From NCBI RefSeq assembly GCF_013426975.1, contig NZ_JACCPY010000016.1, forward strand, positions 1 through 64,000: a DNA stretch of 64,000 nt, written 5' to 3'. Both the position numbers and the translations under genes were made by a program. Shown piece by piece: positions 35,151-43,340 of this stretch. The stretch's first letter is position 1, and each line of letters begins with the position of its first letter. The stretch is from Sphaerotilus sulfidivorans. GTDB taxonomy: Bacteria; Pseudomonadota; Gammaproteobacteria; Burkholderiales; Burkholderiaceae_C. The notes beneath the pieces are model-generated. The model saw nothing but the letters and a program-made list of their open reading frames with translations, did not search any database and was not told the origin of the DNA.

Positions 35151-35963
35151 ATGACCCCCTCGACGATCGTCCTGATCCCGATCTACCAGCCCTTGCTGTC
35201 GGTGCTGGAGCAGTTCTCGCTCGACCATTCGCTGCCGCTGCTGGCCGGACGCGACGTGCGCTTCATCGGCCCGCGCGGCCTGGACTACGGCTACTACCAG
35301 CTGCGCTATCCGGGCATCCCGTTCGAGGCCTTCGATCCGGCCTATTTCGCGTCGATCGCCGGCTACAACCTGCTGATGCTGTCGCCGGCCTTCTACGAGC
35401 GCTACGCGGCGCACGAGTTCATGCTGGTGCTGCAGACCGACGCGATCCTGCTGCGCGACGATCTCGACCACTGGATGGGCCGCCCCTACGACTACATCGG
35501 CGCGCCGTGGCCCCAGGGCGTGACTGTCAAGGTCGACCTTGACCCGTTCTGCGGTCCGCATGCCAAGACGGTGCGCGCGCTGGTGGGCAACGGCGGCCTG
35601 AGCCTGCGGCGCATCCGCAAGTGCCAGGCGCTGCTGCGCGAGTTCCCGCAGGCGCTGGAGATGTTCCGCCGCACCGGCTCGAGCGAGGACCTGTACTTCG
35701 CGATCATGGGCCTGCTGTCGGCCGACTTCGTGCTGCCCAACGAGCGCGAGGCCGCCCGCTTCTCCTGGGAGCTGCAGCCCGAGCACTATCACGCGATCGA
35801 CTGCCGCCCGCCGATGGGCGGCCACGCCTGGTGGAAGTACAGCCCGAACTTCTGGGCCCGCTTCTTCCGCATGCCGCCGCCGCTGCAGGCCACCACCGCG
35901 CCGGCCCGGCTCACCGAACCCGGCCCGCTGGCCGAATCCGCCGCGCCGGCCACGCCCGCCTGA
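35151..35963 (+). CDS. DUF5672-family protein, probable glycosyltransferase-related
   Basis: A 270-residue protein of the DUF5672 type. Recognisable stretches are FMLVLQTDAILLRDDLDHWMGRPYDYIGAPWPQG, LVGNGGLSLRRIRKC, SSEDLYFAIMG and CRPPMGGHAWWKYSPNFW. The LQTDA and GNGGLSLR patterns resemble donor- and acceptor-binding regions of GT-A enzymes, and such proteins are usually found in glycan gene clusters. No biochemical activity is assigned. It lies 34 bp after the OGT-like gene and 74 bp before a methyltransferase gene, all oriented toward the secretion genes, so a role in building or extending a glycan on the giant protein is plausible but unproven. Confidence 0.78.
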   Translation: MTPSTIVLIPIYQPLLSVLEQFSLDHSLPLLAGRDVRFIGPRGLDYGYYQLRYPGIPFEAFDPAYFASIAGYNLLMLSPAFYERYAAHEFMLVLQTDAILLRDDLDHWMGRPYDYIGAPWPQGVTVKVDLDPFCGPHAKTVRALVGNGGLSLRRIRKCQALLREFPQALEMFRRTGSSEDLYFAIMGLLSADFVLPNEREAARFSWELQPEHYHAIDCRPPMGGHAWWKYSPNFWARFFRMPPPLQATTAPARLTEPGPLAESAAPATPA

Positions 35964-36037
35964 GGGGCCCTGCGCGCGCCCGACTGCCCCCGAGCTCTTC
36001 CCTGCCGCTCCTCATTCACGGAACAGGACGACACCAG

Positions 36038-36526
36038 ATGACGACCAAGTCCCTCGACCTCGGCTGCGGCCTGCAGCCCAAGAACCCGTTCAACGCCCAG
36101 GAGGTCTACGGCATCGACGTGCGCGACGACGCCGAGGCGCACATCGTCAAGGCCGATCTGGTCATCGAGCCGATCCCGTTCCCGGACGACAGCTTCGACT
36201 ATGTGACCGCGCACGACTTCCTCGAGCATGTGCCGCGCCTGATCTACCTGCCGCAGCGCCGCAACGCCTTCGTCGAGGTGATGAACGAGATCCACCGGGT
36301 GCTCAAGCCCGGCGGCGTGTTCATGTCCTTCACGCCGGCCTTCCCGCACGGGCCGGCCTTCCGGGATCCGACCCACGTCAACATCATCACCGAGGAGACC
36401 TTCCCGCTGTACTTCGACGACAAGGTGCGGTGGGCCTCGATGTACGGCTTTCGCGGCAGCTTCCAGATCCTCAGCCAGGAATGGCGCGGCGTGCACCTGA
36501 TGAGCCTGCTGCGCAAGACCGCATGA
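36038..36526 (+). CDS. Class I SAM-dependent methyltransferase
   Basis: A small 162-residue methyltransferase. SAM-binding motif I is LDLGCGLQPKNPF at residues 6-18, followed by the acidic EVYGIDV. The motif IV-like segment is FDYVTAHDFLEHVPR, and HRVLKPGGVFMSFTPAFP is the typical post-motif strand. It belongs to the Methyltransf_11-like group that often acts on sugars or lipids. AGGA lies 10 nt upstream of ATG 36038. Its stop overlaps the ABC transporter start (ATGA), tying it to the export operon. A likely role is methylation of a glycan carried by the exported protein or of its precursor; the substrate is unknown. Confidence 0.85.
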   Translation: MTTKSLDLGCGLQPKNPFNAQEVYGIDVRDDAEAHIVKADLVIEPIPFPDDSFDYVTAHDFLEHVPRLIYLPQRRNAFVEVMNEIHRVLKPGGVFMSFTPAFPHGPAFRDPTHVNIITEETFPLYFDDKVRWASMYGFRGSFQILSQEWRGVHLMSLLRKTA

Positions 36527-38775
36527 ACGCCGCCGCACCGTCCGGGCAGGCCGCGGCCGGCAGCGCCGACGCGCTGCTCGGCGCGGTGCACTGGCTCTGC
36601 CGCCACCACGGCATCGAGCGCAGCGCCGATTCGCTGCTCGACGGCCTGGGCGTGCCGCGTCCGCTCACGCCCGCCGGCGCCTGCCAGGTGCTCGAGCACG
36701 CCGGCCTGCAGGCCGGGCGGGTGAGGCGCGATGCCGGCGAGGTGCTGGCGCTGCTGCTGCCGGTGCTGCTGCCGCTGCGCGACGGCCGCGCCGCGGTGCT
36801 GCTGGCGCGCCATGTCGAGGCGGATGGCCGCCGGATCCACGAGCTGCTGGTCTTCGATGCCGGCGGCACGATGCCGGCCCCGCAGCGCCTGGACGATGCG
36901 GCGCTGCGCGCGCTGCACGACGGCGACATGCTGCTGGCCGGCCCGGGCGAGTCGCTCGGCGTGCGCGGCTTGTCCTCGCGCTCGGCGGCCGACGCGCCGG
37001 CCGAGTCGCTGGACGGCCACTGGTTCTGGCGCACGCTGCGCCGCTATCTGCCCTATTACCGCGGCGCGATGCTGGCCGCCTTGCTCAGCAATGTGCTGAT
37101 GCTGGCGGGCGGACTGTTCGCGATGGTGGTCTACGACCGGGTCATTCCGCACCAGGCGACCCTCACGCTGTGGTCGCTGGCCATCGGCGCGCTGCTGGCC
37201 ACCGGCTTCGATCTGGTGGCGCGCCAGCTGCGCAGCCACCTGATCGACCAGGCCGGCCGGCGCGCCGATCTGGCGCTGGGCAGCGTGCTGATGCGCCAGT
37301 CGCTCGGGCTGCGGCTGGAGCACCGGCCCGATTCGGCCGGCTCCTTCGCGCACCACATGGCCCAGCTCGAGGTGGTGCGCGAGTTCTCCGCCTCGGCCTC
37401 GATGTCGGTGGTCAGCGATCTGCCCTTCATCGCGCTGTTCATCGCCGCGACCTGGCTGCTGGCCGGACCGCTGGCGCTGGTGCTGGTGATCGCGGTGCCG
37501 CTGATCCTGCTGATGACGGTGGGCGTGCAGGGCCTGATGCGGCGCAGCATGCTGGCGCAGCAGCACCAGATGGCCGACATGCAGGGCCTGCTGGTCGAGG
37601 CGATGGACGGCATCGAGACGATCCGCGCCACCGGCGCGCAGGGCCATGTGCAGCGCCAGTACGAGCAGGCGCATGCGCAGGTCTCGCAGTCGGCGCTGCG
37701 GGCGCGGGCGCTGTCGAGCTGGGTCAACAATGTGTCGATGGTGGCGCAGCAGCTGGTCACCATCGTGATGCTGGTCTGGGGCGTGCATCTGATCGGCGCC
37801 GGCCAGCTCACCGGCGGCGCGCTGATCTCGGCGGTGATGTTCGCCGGCCGGGCGATCGCGCCGCTGGGCAGCGTGGTGGCGCTGGCCTCGCGCTACCAGG
37901 GTGCGCGTGCGGCGCTGCGCATGCTCGACCGCCTGATGGCGCTGCCGGTCGAGCGCGATCCGCACCGCGCCTTCCTGCCCTGTCCGCATCTGGAAGGCCG
38001 GCTGGCGCTGCGCGATGCCGGCTTCGCCTATGGCCCGCCCGGCCAGGCGCCGCAGGCGCTCTCGGGGGTCACGCTGCGCATCCAGGCGGGCGAGCGCATC
38101 GCGCTGCTCGGGCGCATCGGCAGTGGCAAGTCGACGGTGCTGAGGCTGCTCGCCGGTCTCTACCAGCCGACCGCCGGCGCGGTCGAGATCGACGGGCTGG
38201 ACCTGCGCCAGCTCGATCCGGCCGATTTCCGCCGCCACATCGGCGTGGTCGAGCAGGAGCCGCGGCTGTTCCGCGGCACGGTGCGGGAGAACCTGCTGCT
38301 GGGCCGCGAGGCTGGCGCCGACCGGCTGGCCGAAGTGCTGCGCCTGACCGGGCTGGACCGGGTGGTGGCCGCGCATCCGATGGGCCTGGACATGCCGGTG
38401 GGCGAGGGCGGCGCGATGCTCTCGGGCGGGCAGCGACAGCTGGTCGCGCTGGCGCGGGCACTGCTGCTGCGTCCTCAGATCCTGCTGATGGACGAGCCCA
38501 CCAGCGCGATGGACGCGCAGACCGAGGCCCAGTTCGTCGCCCAGCTGCGCCAGGCGCTGCCGCGCTGCACGCTGGTGGTGGTCACGCACCGGCCGGCGAT
38601 GCTGGAGCTGGTCGAGCGCATCGCGGTGCTCGAAGGCGGGCGGCTGATCGCCGACGGCCCGCGCCAGGCGGTGCTGCAGGCCCTGAGCGGCACCCGCCCG
38701 GCCGCGGCGCCTGCCGCAGCGGCCGCGCCTGCGGCGGCCGCCGTGACCGCTCCCCGCGCCGAGGAGGTCTGCTGA
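36523..38775 (+). CDS. Type I secretion ABC transporter (LapB/RtxB-like, degenerate peptidase domain)
   Basis: A 750-residue inner-membrane ABC exporter. Residues 1-150 form a C39-peptidase-like domain (LLGAVHWLCRHHGIERSADSLL) in which the catalytic Cys position is not preserved, as in transporters that bind but do not cleave their substrates. Six membrane helices follow (about 175-450, starting YLPYYRGAMLAALLSNVLMLAGG). The ATPase domain has Walker A GRIGSGKST (about residue 533), the signature LSGGQRQLVALARALL, Walker B ILLMDEPTSAMD and the H-loop VVVTHRP. It overlaps the methyltransferase gene by 4 bp and is followed at once by the adaptor and channel genes. The giant repeat protein upstream is the likely cargo. 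Confidence 0.93.
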   Translation: MNAAAPSGQAAAGSADALLGAVHWLCRHHGIERSADSLLDGLGVPRPLTPAGACQVLEHAGLQAGRVRRDAGEVLALLLPVLLPLRDGRAAVLLARHVEADGRRIHELLVFDAGGTMPAPQRLDDAALRALHDGDMLLAGPGESLGVRGLSSRSAADAPAESLDGHWFWRTLRRYLPYYRGAMLAALLSNVLMLAGGLFAMVVYDRVIPHQATLTLWSLAIGALLATGFDLVARQLRSHLIDQAGRRADLALGSVLMRQSLGLRLEHRPDSAGSFAHHMAQLEVVREFSASASMSVVSDLPFIALFIAATWLLAGPLALVLVIAVPLILLMTVGVQGLMRRSMLAQQHQMADMQGLLVEAMDGIETIRATGAQGHVQRQYEQAHAQVSQSALRARALSSWVNNVSMVAQQLVTIVMLVWGVHLIGAGQLTGGALISAVMFAGRAIAPLGSVVALASRYQGARAALRMLDRLMALPVERDPHRAFLPCPHLEGRLALRDAGFAYGPPGQAPQALSGVTLRIQAGERIALLGRIGSGKSTVLRLLAGLYQPTAGAVEIDGLDLRQLDPADFRRHIGVVEQEPRLFRGTVRENLLLGREAGADRLAEVLRLTGLDRVVAAHPMGLDMPVGEGGAMLSGGQRQLVALARALLLRPQILLMDEPTSAMDAQTEAQFVAQLRQALPRCTLVVVTHRPAMLELVERIAVLEGGRLIADGPRQAVLQALSGTRPAAAPAAAAAPAAAAVTAPRAEEVC

Positions 38776-38776
38776 C

Positions 38777-40048
38777 ATGGCTCTGCCCCGATTTTCCTTC
38801 CCCGCGCCCGGCGGCCGGCGATCTGCGACGCCACCGGCCGCCGGCGTGCTGATGCCCGGCGACGAGCGCTTCCTGCACGGCAGCCGCCAGGCCGAGCTGG
38901 TCGAGCCGATGCCGCGTGCGCTGTGGGCGCTCTACCTGCTGTGCGTCATCGTGGTCGTCACCGGCGTGTGGGCGGCGCAGGCGCGGGTCGACATCGTCGC
39001 CAAGGCGCCCGGCAAGGTGGCGCCTGGCGGCCATGAGCAGGTCATCGCCAGTCTGGAGGGCGGCCTGCTGGCCGAGCTGCTGGTGCGCGAGGGCGATCTG
39101 GTCGAGGCCGGCGCCGAGCTGGCGCGGCTCGATCCGACCCGCTTCGCCGCGCAGCAGAACGAGGGCCGGGCCCGCCAGCTCGCACTGCAGGCCACCGCCG
39201 CGCGGCTGGAGGCCGAGGCGGGCGGGCGCAGCCCGGTCTTTCCGGGCGAGGTTCGGGCCCAGGCCGGGCTGGTCGCGGCCGAGACCGAGGCCTTCCAGGC
39301 GCGGCGGCGCGGCCTCGACGAGGCGATCGCGGTCAGCCGCGCCAGCCTGGCGCTGCTCGATGCCGAGCTTGCCACCGCGCGCCAGATGGCCGCGCGCGGC
39401 CTGATGTCCGAGGTCGAGGTGCTGCGGCTCGACCGCCAGCGCAACGACCTGCAGATGCAGATGGCCGAGCGCATCAACCGCTTCCGCCAGGACGCGGCCA
39501 CCGATCTGCTGCGGGTGCGCGGCGAGCTGGCGCAGATCGGCGAGCAGCAGGTGGCGCGGCTGGATGCGCTGCAGCGCACCACGCTGAAGGCGCCGGTGCG
39601 TGGCATCGTCAAGAACCTGCGCATCACCACGCGCGGTGGCGTCGTCGGCGCGGGCGCCCCGATCCTCGAGCTGGTGCCGGTCGGCGAGACGGTGCGCATC
39701 GAGGCGCGGCTGGCCCCTTCGGAGGTCGGCTTCGTGCGGGTGGGCATGCCGGCCACCATCAAGCTCGACAGCTACGACTACTACCGCTACGGCGGCCTGC
39801 AGGGCGAGGTCGAATACATCAGCCCCGACACCCTCGAGGCCGGAAATGGCCCGAACGGTCAGCCGCAGACCCACTACCGGGTCCGGGTGGCCACCCGGGT
39901 CTCGACGCTGCAGGGCCCCGACGGCCGGCCGCTGCCGGTGCTGCCGGGCATGACCGCCTCGATCGAGATCCGCACCGGCGAGCGCAGCGTGCTCGAGTTC
40001 CTGATCTCGCCGATGCTCAAGGGCCGCGAGGCCTTCCGGGAGCGCTGA
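38777..40048 (+). CDS. HlyD-family periplasmic adaptor of the type I secretion system
   Basis: A 423-residue membrane fusion protein. One N-terminal membrane segment (ALWALYLLCVIVVVTGVWAAQA) is followed by a lipoyl-like half (KAPGKVAPGGHEQVIASLEGGLLAELLVREGDLVEAGAELARLD), a long helical hairpin (residues 110-260), then the second lipoyl half and beta-barrel (LKAPVRGIVKNLRITTRGGVVGAGAPILELVP). The C-terminal GMTASIEIRTGERSVLEFLISPML is diagnostic of HlyD/LapC-type adaptors. It bridges the ABC transporter and the outer-membrane channel. It starts 1 bp after the transporter stop, and its own stop overlaps the channel start (TGATG), so all three are co-translated. Confidence 0.92.
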   Translation: MALPRFSFPAPGGRRSATPPAAGVLMPGDERFLHGSRQAELVEPMPRALWALYLLCVIVVVTGVWAAQARVDIVAKAPGKVAPGGHEQVIASLEGGLLAELLVREGDLVEAGAELARLDPTRFAAQQNEGRARQLALQATAARLEAEAGGRSPVFPGEVRAQAGLVAAETEAFQARRRGLDEAIAVSRASLALLDAELATARQMAARGLMSEVEVLRLDRQRNDLQMQMAERINRFRQDAATDLLRVRGELAQIGEQQVARLDALQRTTLKAPVRGIVKNLRITTRGGVVGAGAPILELVPVGETVRIEARLAPSEVGFVRVGMPATIKLDSYDYYRYGGLQGEVEYISPDTLEAGNGPNGQPQTHYRVRVATRVSTLQGPDGRPLPVLPGMTASIEIRTGERSVLEFLISPMLKGREAFRER

Positions 40049-41427
40049 TGAAGCGGCCGGTTCTGATGTCGGTGGTGCTGGCCGGCCTGATGCTGCTGGT
40101 GCCGGGCGTGCAGGCCCAGTCTTCCCCGTCATCCGTCTGCGACGAGGACAGCGAGGCTGCATCCGTCACCCGGCCGACCGTGCTGCGCGATGCCCGCGCG
40201 GTGCTGGCCGCGCTGGCCGACGAGGCGGTGCGCCGCAGCCCCGAGGTGGCCGGTCAGGTCGCCGGCAGTCGCGCCTGGCGTCAGGACCGTCTGCAGGTCG
40301 AGGCGGGCGGCCGGCCGCAGCTCAGCCTGTCCGGCTCGGGCGTCTGGAGCGGTGCACGCGGCAGCGGCCAGACCGGCTCGAGCCTGCAGCATGGCTTGGG
40401 ACTGACCCTGTCGGCGCCTCTGCTCGACGGTGGCCGGCGCCAGGCCGAGTCCGCCTATTACCAGGGCCTGTCCGAGGCCGGCGCGCTGGGCGCCGAGGCC
40501 GCACGCGAACAGGTCGCGCTCGAGGCGGTGGCGGCCGCGCTGGAGCGTCGTCGCCAGCGGCTCCAGCTGCAGGTCTGGGACCGGCAGGTGGCGCGCATGG
40601 CCTGTCTGGCGCGGCAGGTCGGCGAGATCGTCGCGCTGGACCGCGGGCGTGGCAGCGAGGGCATCCAGGCCGGCAAGAGCCTGCGCCAGGCCGAGCTGTC
40701 GCGCACCGAGGTGCAGACGCAGCTGCGCCAGGCGGAGCTGCGCCTGCGCAGCCTGGCCGGCGACGCGGCGGCCGAGGCGGCCGCCGAGCTGCCGTCCGGT
40801 CCGCTGGCGGGTTTCGAGACGCTGCCGCCGCTGGCCGGGCTGATCGAGACCTTGCCCGAGGCGGCCGAGCTGCGCCAGCTGCAGCGCCAGGCCGAGGCGC
40901 TCGACCGTCAGGTCGAGGCCGTCCGTGCGGCGAATGCGCCGCAGCTGGCCTGGCAGATCGGCTCCTCGGCCAGCCGGCGCGAGGGCAGCTCGGTCACCGG
41001 CTGGAATGCCGGGCTGACGCTGGGCCTGGTGCTGGCCGACGCCGGCGCGGCTGATGCCGGCGTGCAGGCCGCGATCGAGCGGGTCACCGCGGCGCGCATG
41101 CAGCGCGAGGCCCGCCTCGAGGAGCGCCGCCGCCAGCTCCAGGTGCTGCACGACGCCGCGCAGGCGGCGCTGCTGCGCCAGCAGCAGATCGGCCAGCTGC
41201 TCGCGCAGAGCGACCTGCTGCGCCGCGCCACCCGCGAGCAGTGGGCGCGGCTGGGCCGGCGCTCGCTGTTCGACCTGATCTCGGCCGAGAACGATCATGC
41301 CCAGCTGCAGATCGCACGCGCCCAGGCCGAGCATGAGCATCTGATGGCGCTGCTGCAGATGCAGGCCGCCGGGGCGGGGCTGCGCGCCTGGCTGGCGCCG
41401 TTCCGGGCCGAGCCGGCGCCGCGCTGA
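40048..41427 (+). CDS. TolC-family outer-membrane channel of the type I secretion system
   Basis: A 459-residue outer-membrane efflux protein. A secretion signal (VLMSVVLAGLMLLVPGVQAQ) precedes two TolC-type repeats rich in long amphipathic helices; the beta-hairpin parts read PQLSLSGSGVWSG and PQLAWQIGSSASRREG. The late QWARLGRRSLFDLISAENDHAQLQIARAQAEHEHLMALLQMQAA is the conserved helix of the channel tip. It forms the exit duct for the cargo of the preceding ABC transporter and HlyD protein. It ends 11 bp before the converging diguanylate cyclase gene, leaving little space for a terminator. Confidence 0.9.
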   Translation: MKRPVLMSVVLAGLMLLVPGVQAQSSPSSVCDEDSEAASVTRPTVLRDARAVLAALADEAVRRSPEVAGQVAGSRAWRQDRLQVEAGGRPQLSLSGSGVWSGARGSGQTGSSLQHGLGLTLSAPLLDGGRRQAESAYYQGLSEAGALGAEAAREQVALEAVAAALERRRQRLQLQVWDRQVARMACLARQVGEIVALDRGRGSEGIQAGKSLRQAELSRTEVQTQLRQAELRLRSLAGDAAAEAAAELPSGPLAGFETLPPLAGLIETLPEAAELRQLQRQAEALDRQVEAVRAANAPQLAWQIGSSASRREGSSVTGWNAGLTLGLVLADAGAADAGVQAAIERVTAARMQREARLEERRRQLQVLHDAAQAALLRQQQIGQLLAQSDLLRRATREQWARLGRRSLFDLISAENDHAQLQIARAQAEHEHLMALLQMQAAGAGLRAWLAPFRAEPAPR

Positions 41428-41438
41428 GGCGCCTCGGC

Positions 41439-42749
41439 TCATTCGCCGTCGACGACCATCCGGTTGCGGCCGGCGGCCTTGGCTGCGTACAGCGCCCGGT
41501 CGGCGCGCTCGAGCAGCTCTTCCAGTCCGGCGATGCCGGCCTGCATCAGCGCCAGGCCGATGCTGACGGTGTAGCGGATCACGGTGCCGTCCGCCCGAGT
41601 CACCGTGTCGGCGGCCATCGCGCGGCGCAGCCGCTCGGCCACCAGGCGTGCGCCCTCCAGCCCGGTCGAGGGCAGCAGCACCGCGAACTCCTCCCCGCCG
41701 ATGCGTGCCGGCACATCCACCTGGCGCAGCGAGCGCAGCATCACGCCGGCGAGCTGGCGCAGCACCTCGTCGCCGGCGGCATGGCCGTGCTGGTCGTTGA
41801 TGCGCTTGAAATGATCGGCATCGAGCACCAGCAGCGCCAGCGGGCGCGGCGCCCGGCGGAAACGCTCGATCTCGCGCCGGCCGGCCTCGAAGAAGACACG
41901 CCGGTTGGCCAGCCCGGTCAGATGATCGGTCTCGCTGGCGCGGCGGCGCTGCTCGTGCGCGTCGCGCCGGTCGCTGATGTCGCGCAGCACCAGGCTGAAG
42001 CCTGCAGGCGTGTCGCCATCGCCGACCCCGCTGATCGGCACGATCATCGTGCTGCCCCAGTAGCGCTGGCCGTCGGCGCGCAGCAGCCAGCCCTCGTCCA
42101 TGCTCCAGCCGTCGGCGCGCGCCTCGTGCAGGCGGTCGAGCAGCCGCTCCGGCGTGGTGGCGCCGCCGGGATGAAAGATCGTCGCCGGCCGGCCCAGCAC
42201 CGTCTCGCGGGCGAAGCCGGTCATTCGTGCGGCCGACTCCGACCAGTGCGCGATGCGGCCCTCGGCATCCAGGCCGACCGCTGCATGGTCGTGAATGCCG
42301 GTCAGCGCCGCGTTCAGCCAGGCCTCGCTCTGGCGCAGCCGGCGCTCGCGCTCGACCTGGGCGGTGATGTCCGACAGCACCGCCGCGAGCCGGTGCGCCG
42401 CGAGCCGGCGCAGCGTCAGCGACAGCACCAGCGGGCGCTGCCTGCCTTCGGGACCGACACGCAGTGCCAGGGGCTCGCCATCGATCAGCAGCTCGCCGGG
42501 GTGACCGCTGCGTGCGCGCAGGGCCAGGTCGGGCATCGCCGGGGCCAGCAGCGCGAACAGGTCGGCCAGCTCGCGGCCAGCCGACAGTGGCAGCAGCATC
42601 TGTGCTGCTGCGGCGCTGGCCAGCAGGATGTGTCCCTCGTCATCGATCTGGACCAAGCCTGCCGGTGCCGCATAAAGCAGCTGCAGCAGTTCCTGGTGTT
42701 CGGTGTCCGGACCGGTCCCCGCGGACGCCGGGTTCAGGGGTTCCGTCAT
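41439..42749 (-). CDS. PAS-PAS-GGDEF diguanylate cyclase
   Basis: A 436-residue sensor that makes cyclic di-GMP. Two PAS-like domains (about residues 20-130 and 145-265, the second with AAVGLDAEGRIAHWSESAARMTGF) lead into a GGDEF domain (about 275-436) with TDHLTGLANRRVFFE, LLVLDADHFKRINDQHGHAAGDEVLRQLA and the active site RIGGEEFAVLLP. An inhibitory I-site RxxD (RQVD) lies five residues before GGEEF, so product feedback is expected. There is no membrane segment. It lies 31 bp downstream of a photoactive-yellow-protein homologue on the same strand and converges on the type I secretion operon. Cyclic di-GMP controls many secreted adhesins and polysaccharides, so a link to the neighbours is plausible. 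Confidence 0.92.
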   Translation of the reverse strand: MTEPLNPASAGTGPDTEHQELLQLLYAAPAGLVQIDDEGHILLASAAAAQMLLPLSAGRELADLFALLAPAMPDLALRARSGHPGELLIDGEPLALRVGPEGRQRPLVLSLTLRRLAAHRLAAVLSDITAQVERERRLRQSEAWLNAALTGIHDHAAVGLDAEGRIAHWSESAARMTGFARETVLGRPATIFHPGGATTPERLLDRLHEARADGWSMDEGWLLRADGQRYWGSTMIVPISGVGDGDTPAGFSLVLRDISDRRDAHEQRRRASETDHLTGLANRRVFFEAGRREIERFRRAPRPLALLVLDADHFKRINDQHGHAAGDEVLRQLAGVMLRSLRQVDVPARIGGEEFAVLLPSTGLEGARLVAERLRRAMAADTVTRADGTVIRYTVSIGLALMQAGIAGLEELLERADRALYAAKAAGRNRMVVDGE

Positions 42750-42780
42750 CGCGCGACTCCGGGCCTGCGGTGCTGGCGGT

Positions 42781-43170
42781 TCAGGGACGCAGGATCAGCA
42801 CATAGCGCTGCTCGACACTCGGTGCGGCCAGCAGCCGGAGCTTGACCGGCGTGGGCTTCATCCGCAGCGTCAGCACGAAGTCGACGGTGGCGTCGAGCGG
42901 CTGACATGCCTCGGTGGCATCGTCGAAGCGCTGCGCGACCAGGAAATTGTTCATGCACTGCGCCACGACCGAGAACAGCGGCAGGCCGAGCACCCGCGAC
43001 GGGCTCAGGCCGGCGGCGCGCGACTCGTAGGCGTTGTAGCGGCACACCACGGTGTCGGGCCGAAAGCCGATGACGCCGAAATCGAGCGCGTCGAGCGTCG
43101 TGTCGTCCATCGCCTCGAGCGAGGCGAGCAGGTCGGGCTGGTCGAAGCCGGGGAGGGAGGCGTCGTTCAC
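42781..43170 (-). CDS. pyp: Photoactive yellow protein homologue (xanthopsin-type PAS domain)
   Basis: A 129-residue single PAS domain that aligns along its full length with photoactive yellow protein (125 residues in Halorhodospira) at a constant offset of three. MDDTTLDALDFGVI matches the N-terminus, RYNAYE holds Tyr45 and Glu49 (Tyr42/Glu46 in PYP), VAQCM holds Cys72 (Cys69, the chromophore thioester site), and LRMKPTPVKLRLLAAPS matches the late strands. PYP residues Thr50 and Arg52 are Ala53 and Leu55 here, so the colour and photocycle may differ. Genes for chromophore supply (tyrosine ammonia lyase, CoA ligase) are not in the window. The gene lies just upstream of the diguanylate cyclase, a likely output partner. 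Confidence 0.85.
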   Translation of the reverse strand: MNDASLPGFDQPDLLASLEAMDDTTLDALDFGVIGFRPDTVVCRYNAYESRAAGLSPSRVLGLPLFSVVAQCMNNFLVAQRFDDATEACQPLDATVDFVLTLRMKPTPVKLRLLAAPSVEQRYVLILRP

Positions 43171-43231
43171 GTCGGTGCTTCCTGACTGACGGCGGAGGCT
43201 GCGCCCGAGGCAGCCCGGGGTGGGGGCCTGC

Positions 43232-43321
43232 TGGCGGAGGCGGTGAGATTCGAACTCACGGAAGGGTTCCCCCTTCGCCGGTTTTCAAGACCGGTGCCTT
43301 AAACCGCTCGGCCACACCTCC
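43232..43321 (-). tRNA. tRNA-Ser (anticodon UGA)
   Basis: Read on the minus strand from 43321, the sequence begins GGAGGTGTGGCCGAGCGG and folds into a complete serine tRNA. There is a 7-bp acceptor stem, a D arm, an anticodon stem CCGGT/ACCGG around loop CTTGAAA (anticodon TGA), a long variable arm (GAAGGGGGAACCCTTC) typical of class II tRNAs, and a T arm GTGAG-TTCGAAT-CTCAC. The discriminator is G, and CCA is encoded at 43234-43232. It decodes UCA and related serine codons. Confidence 0.97.
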
Positions 43322-43340
43322 AGCAGGGTCGCCATTGTAG

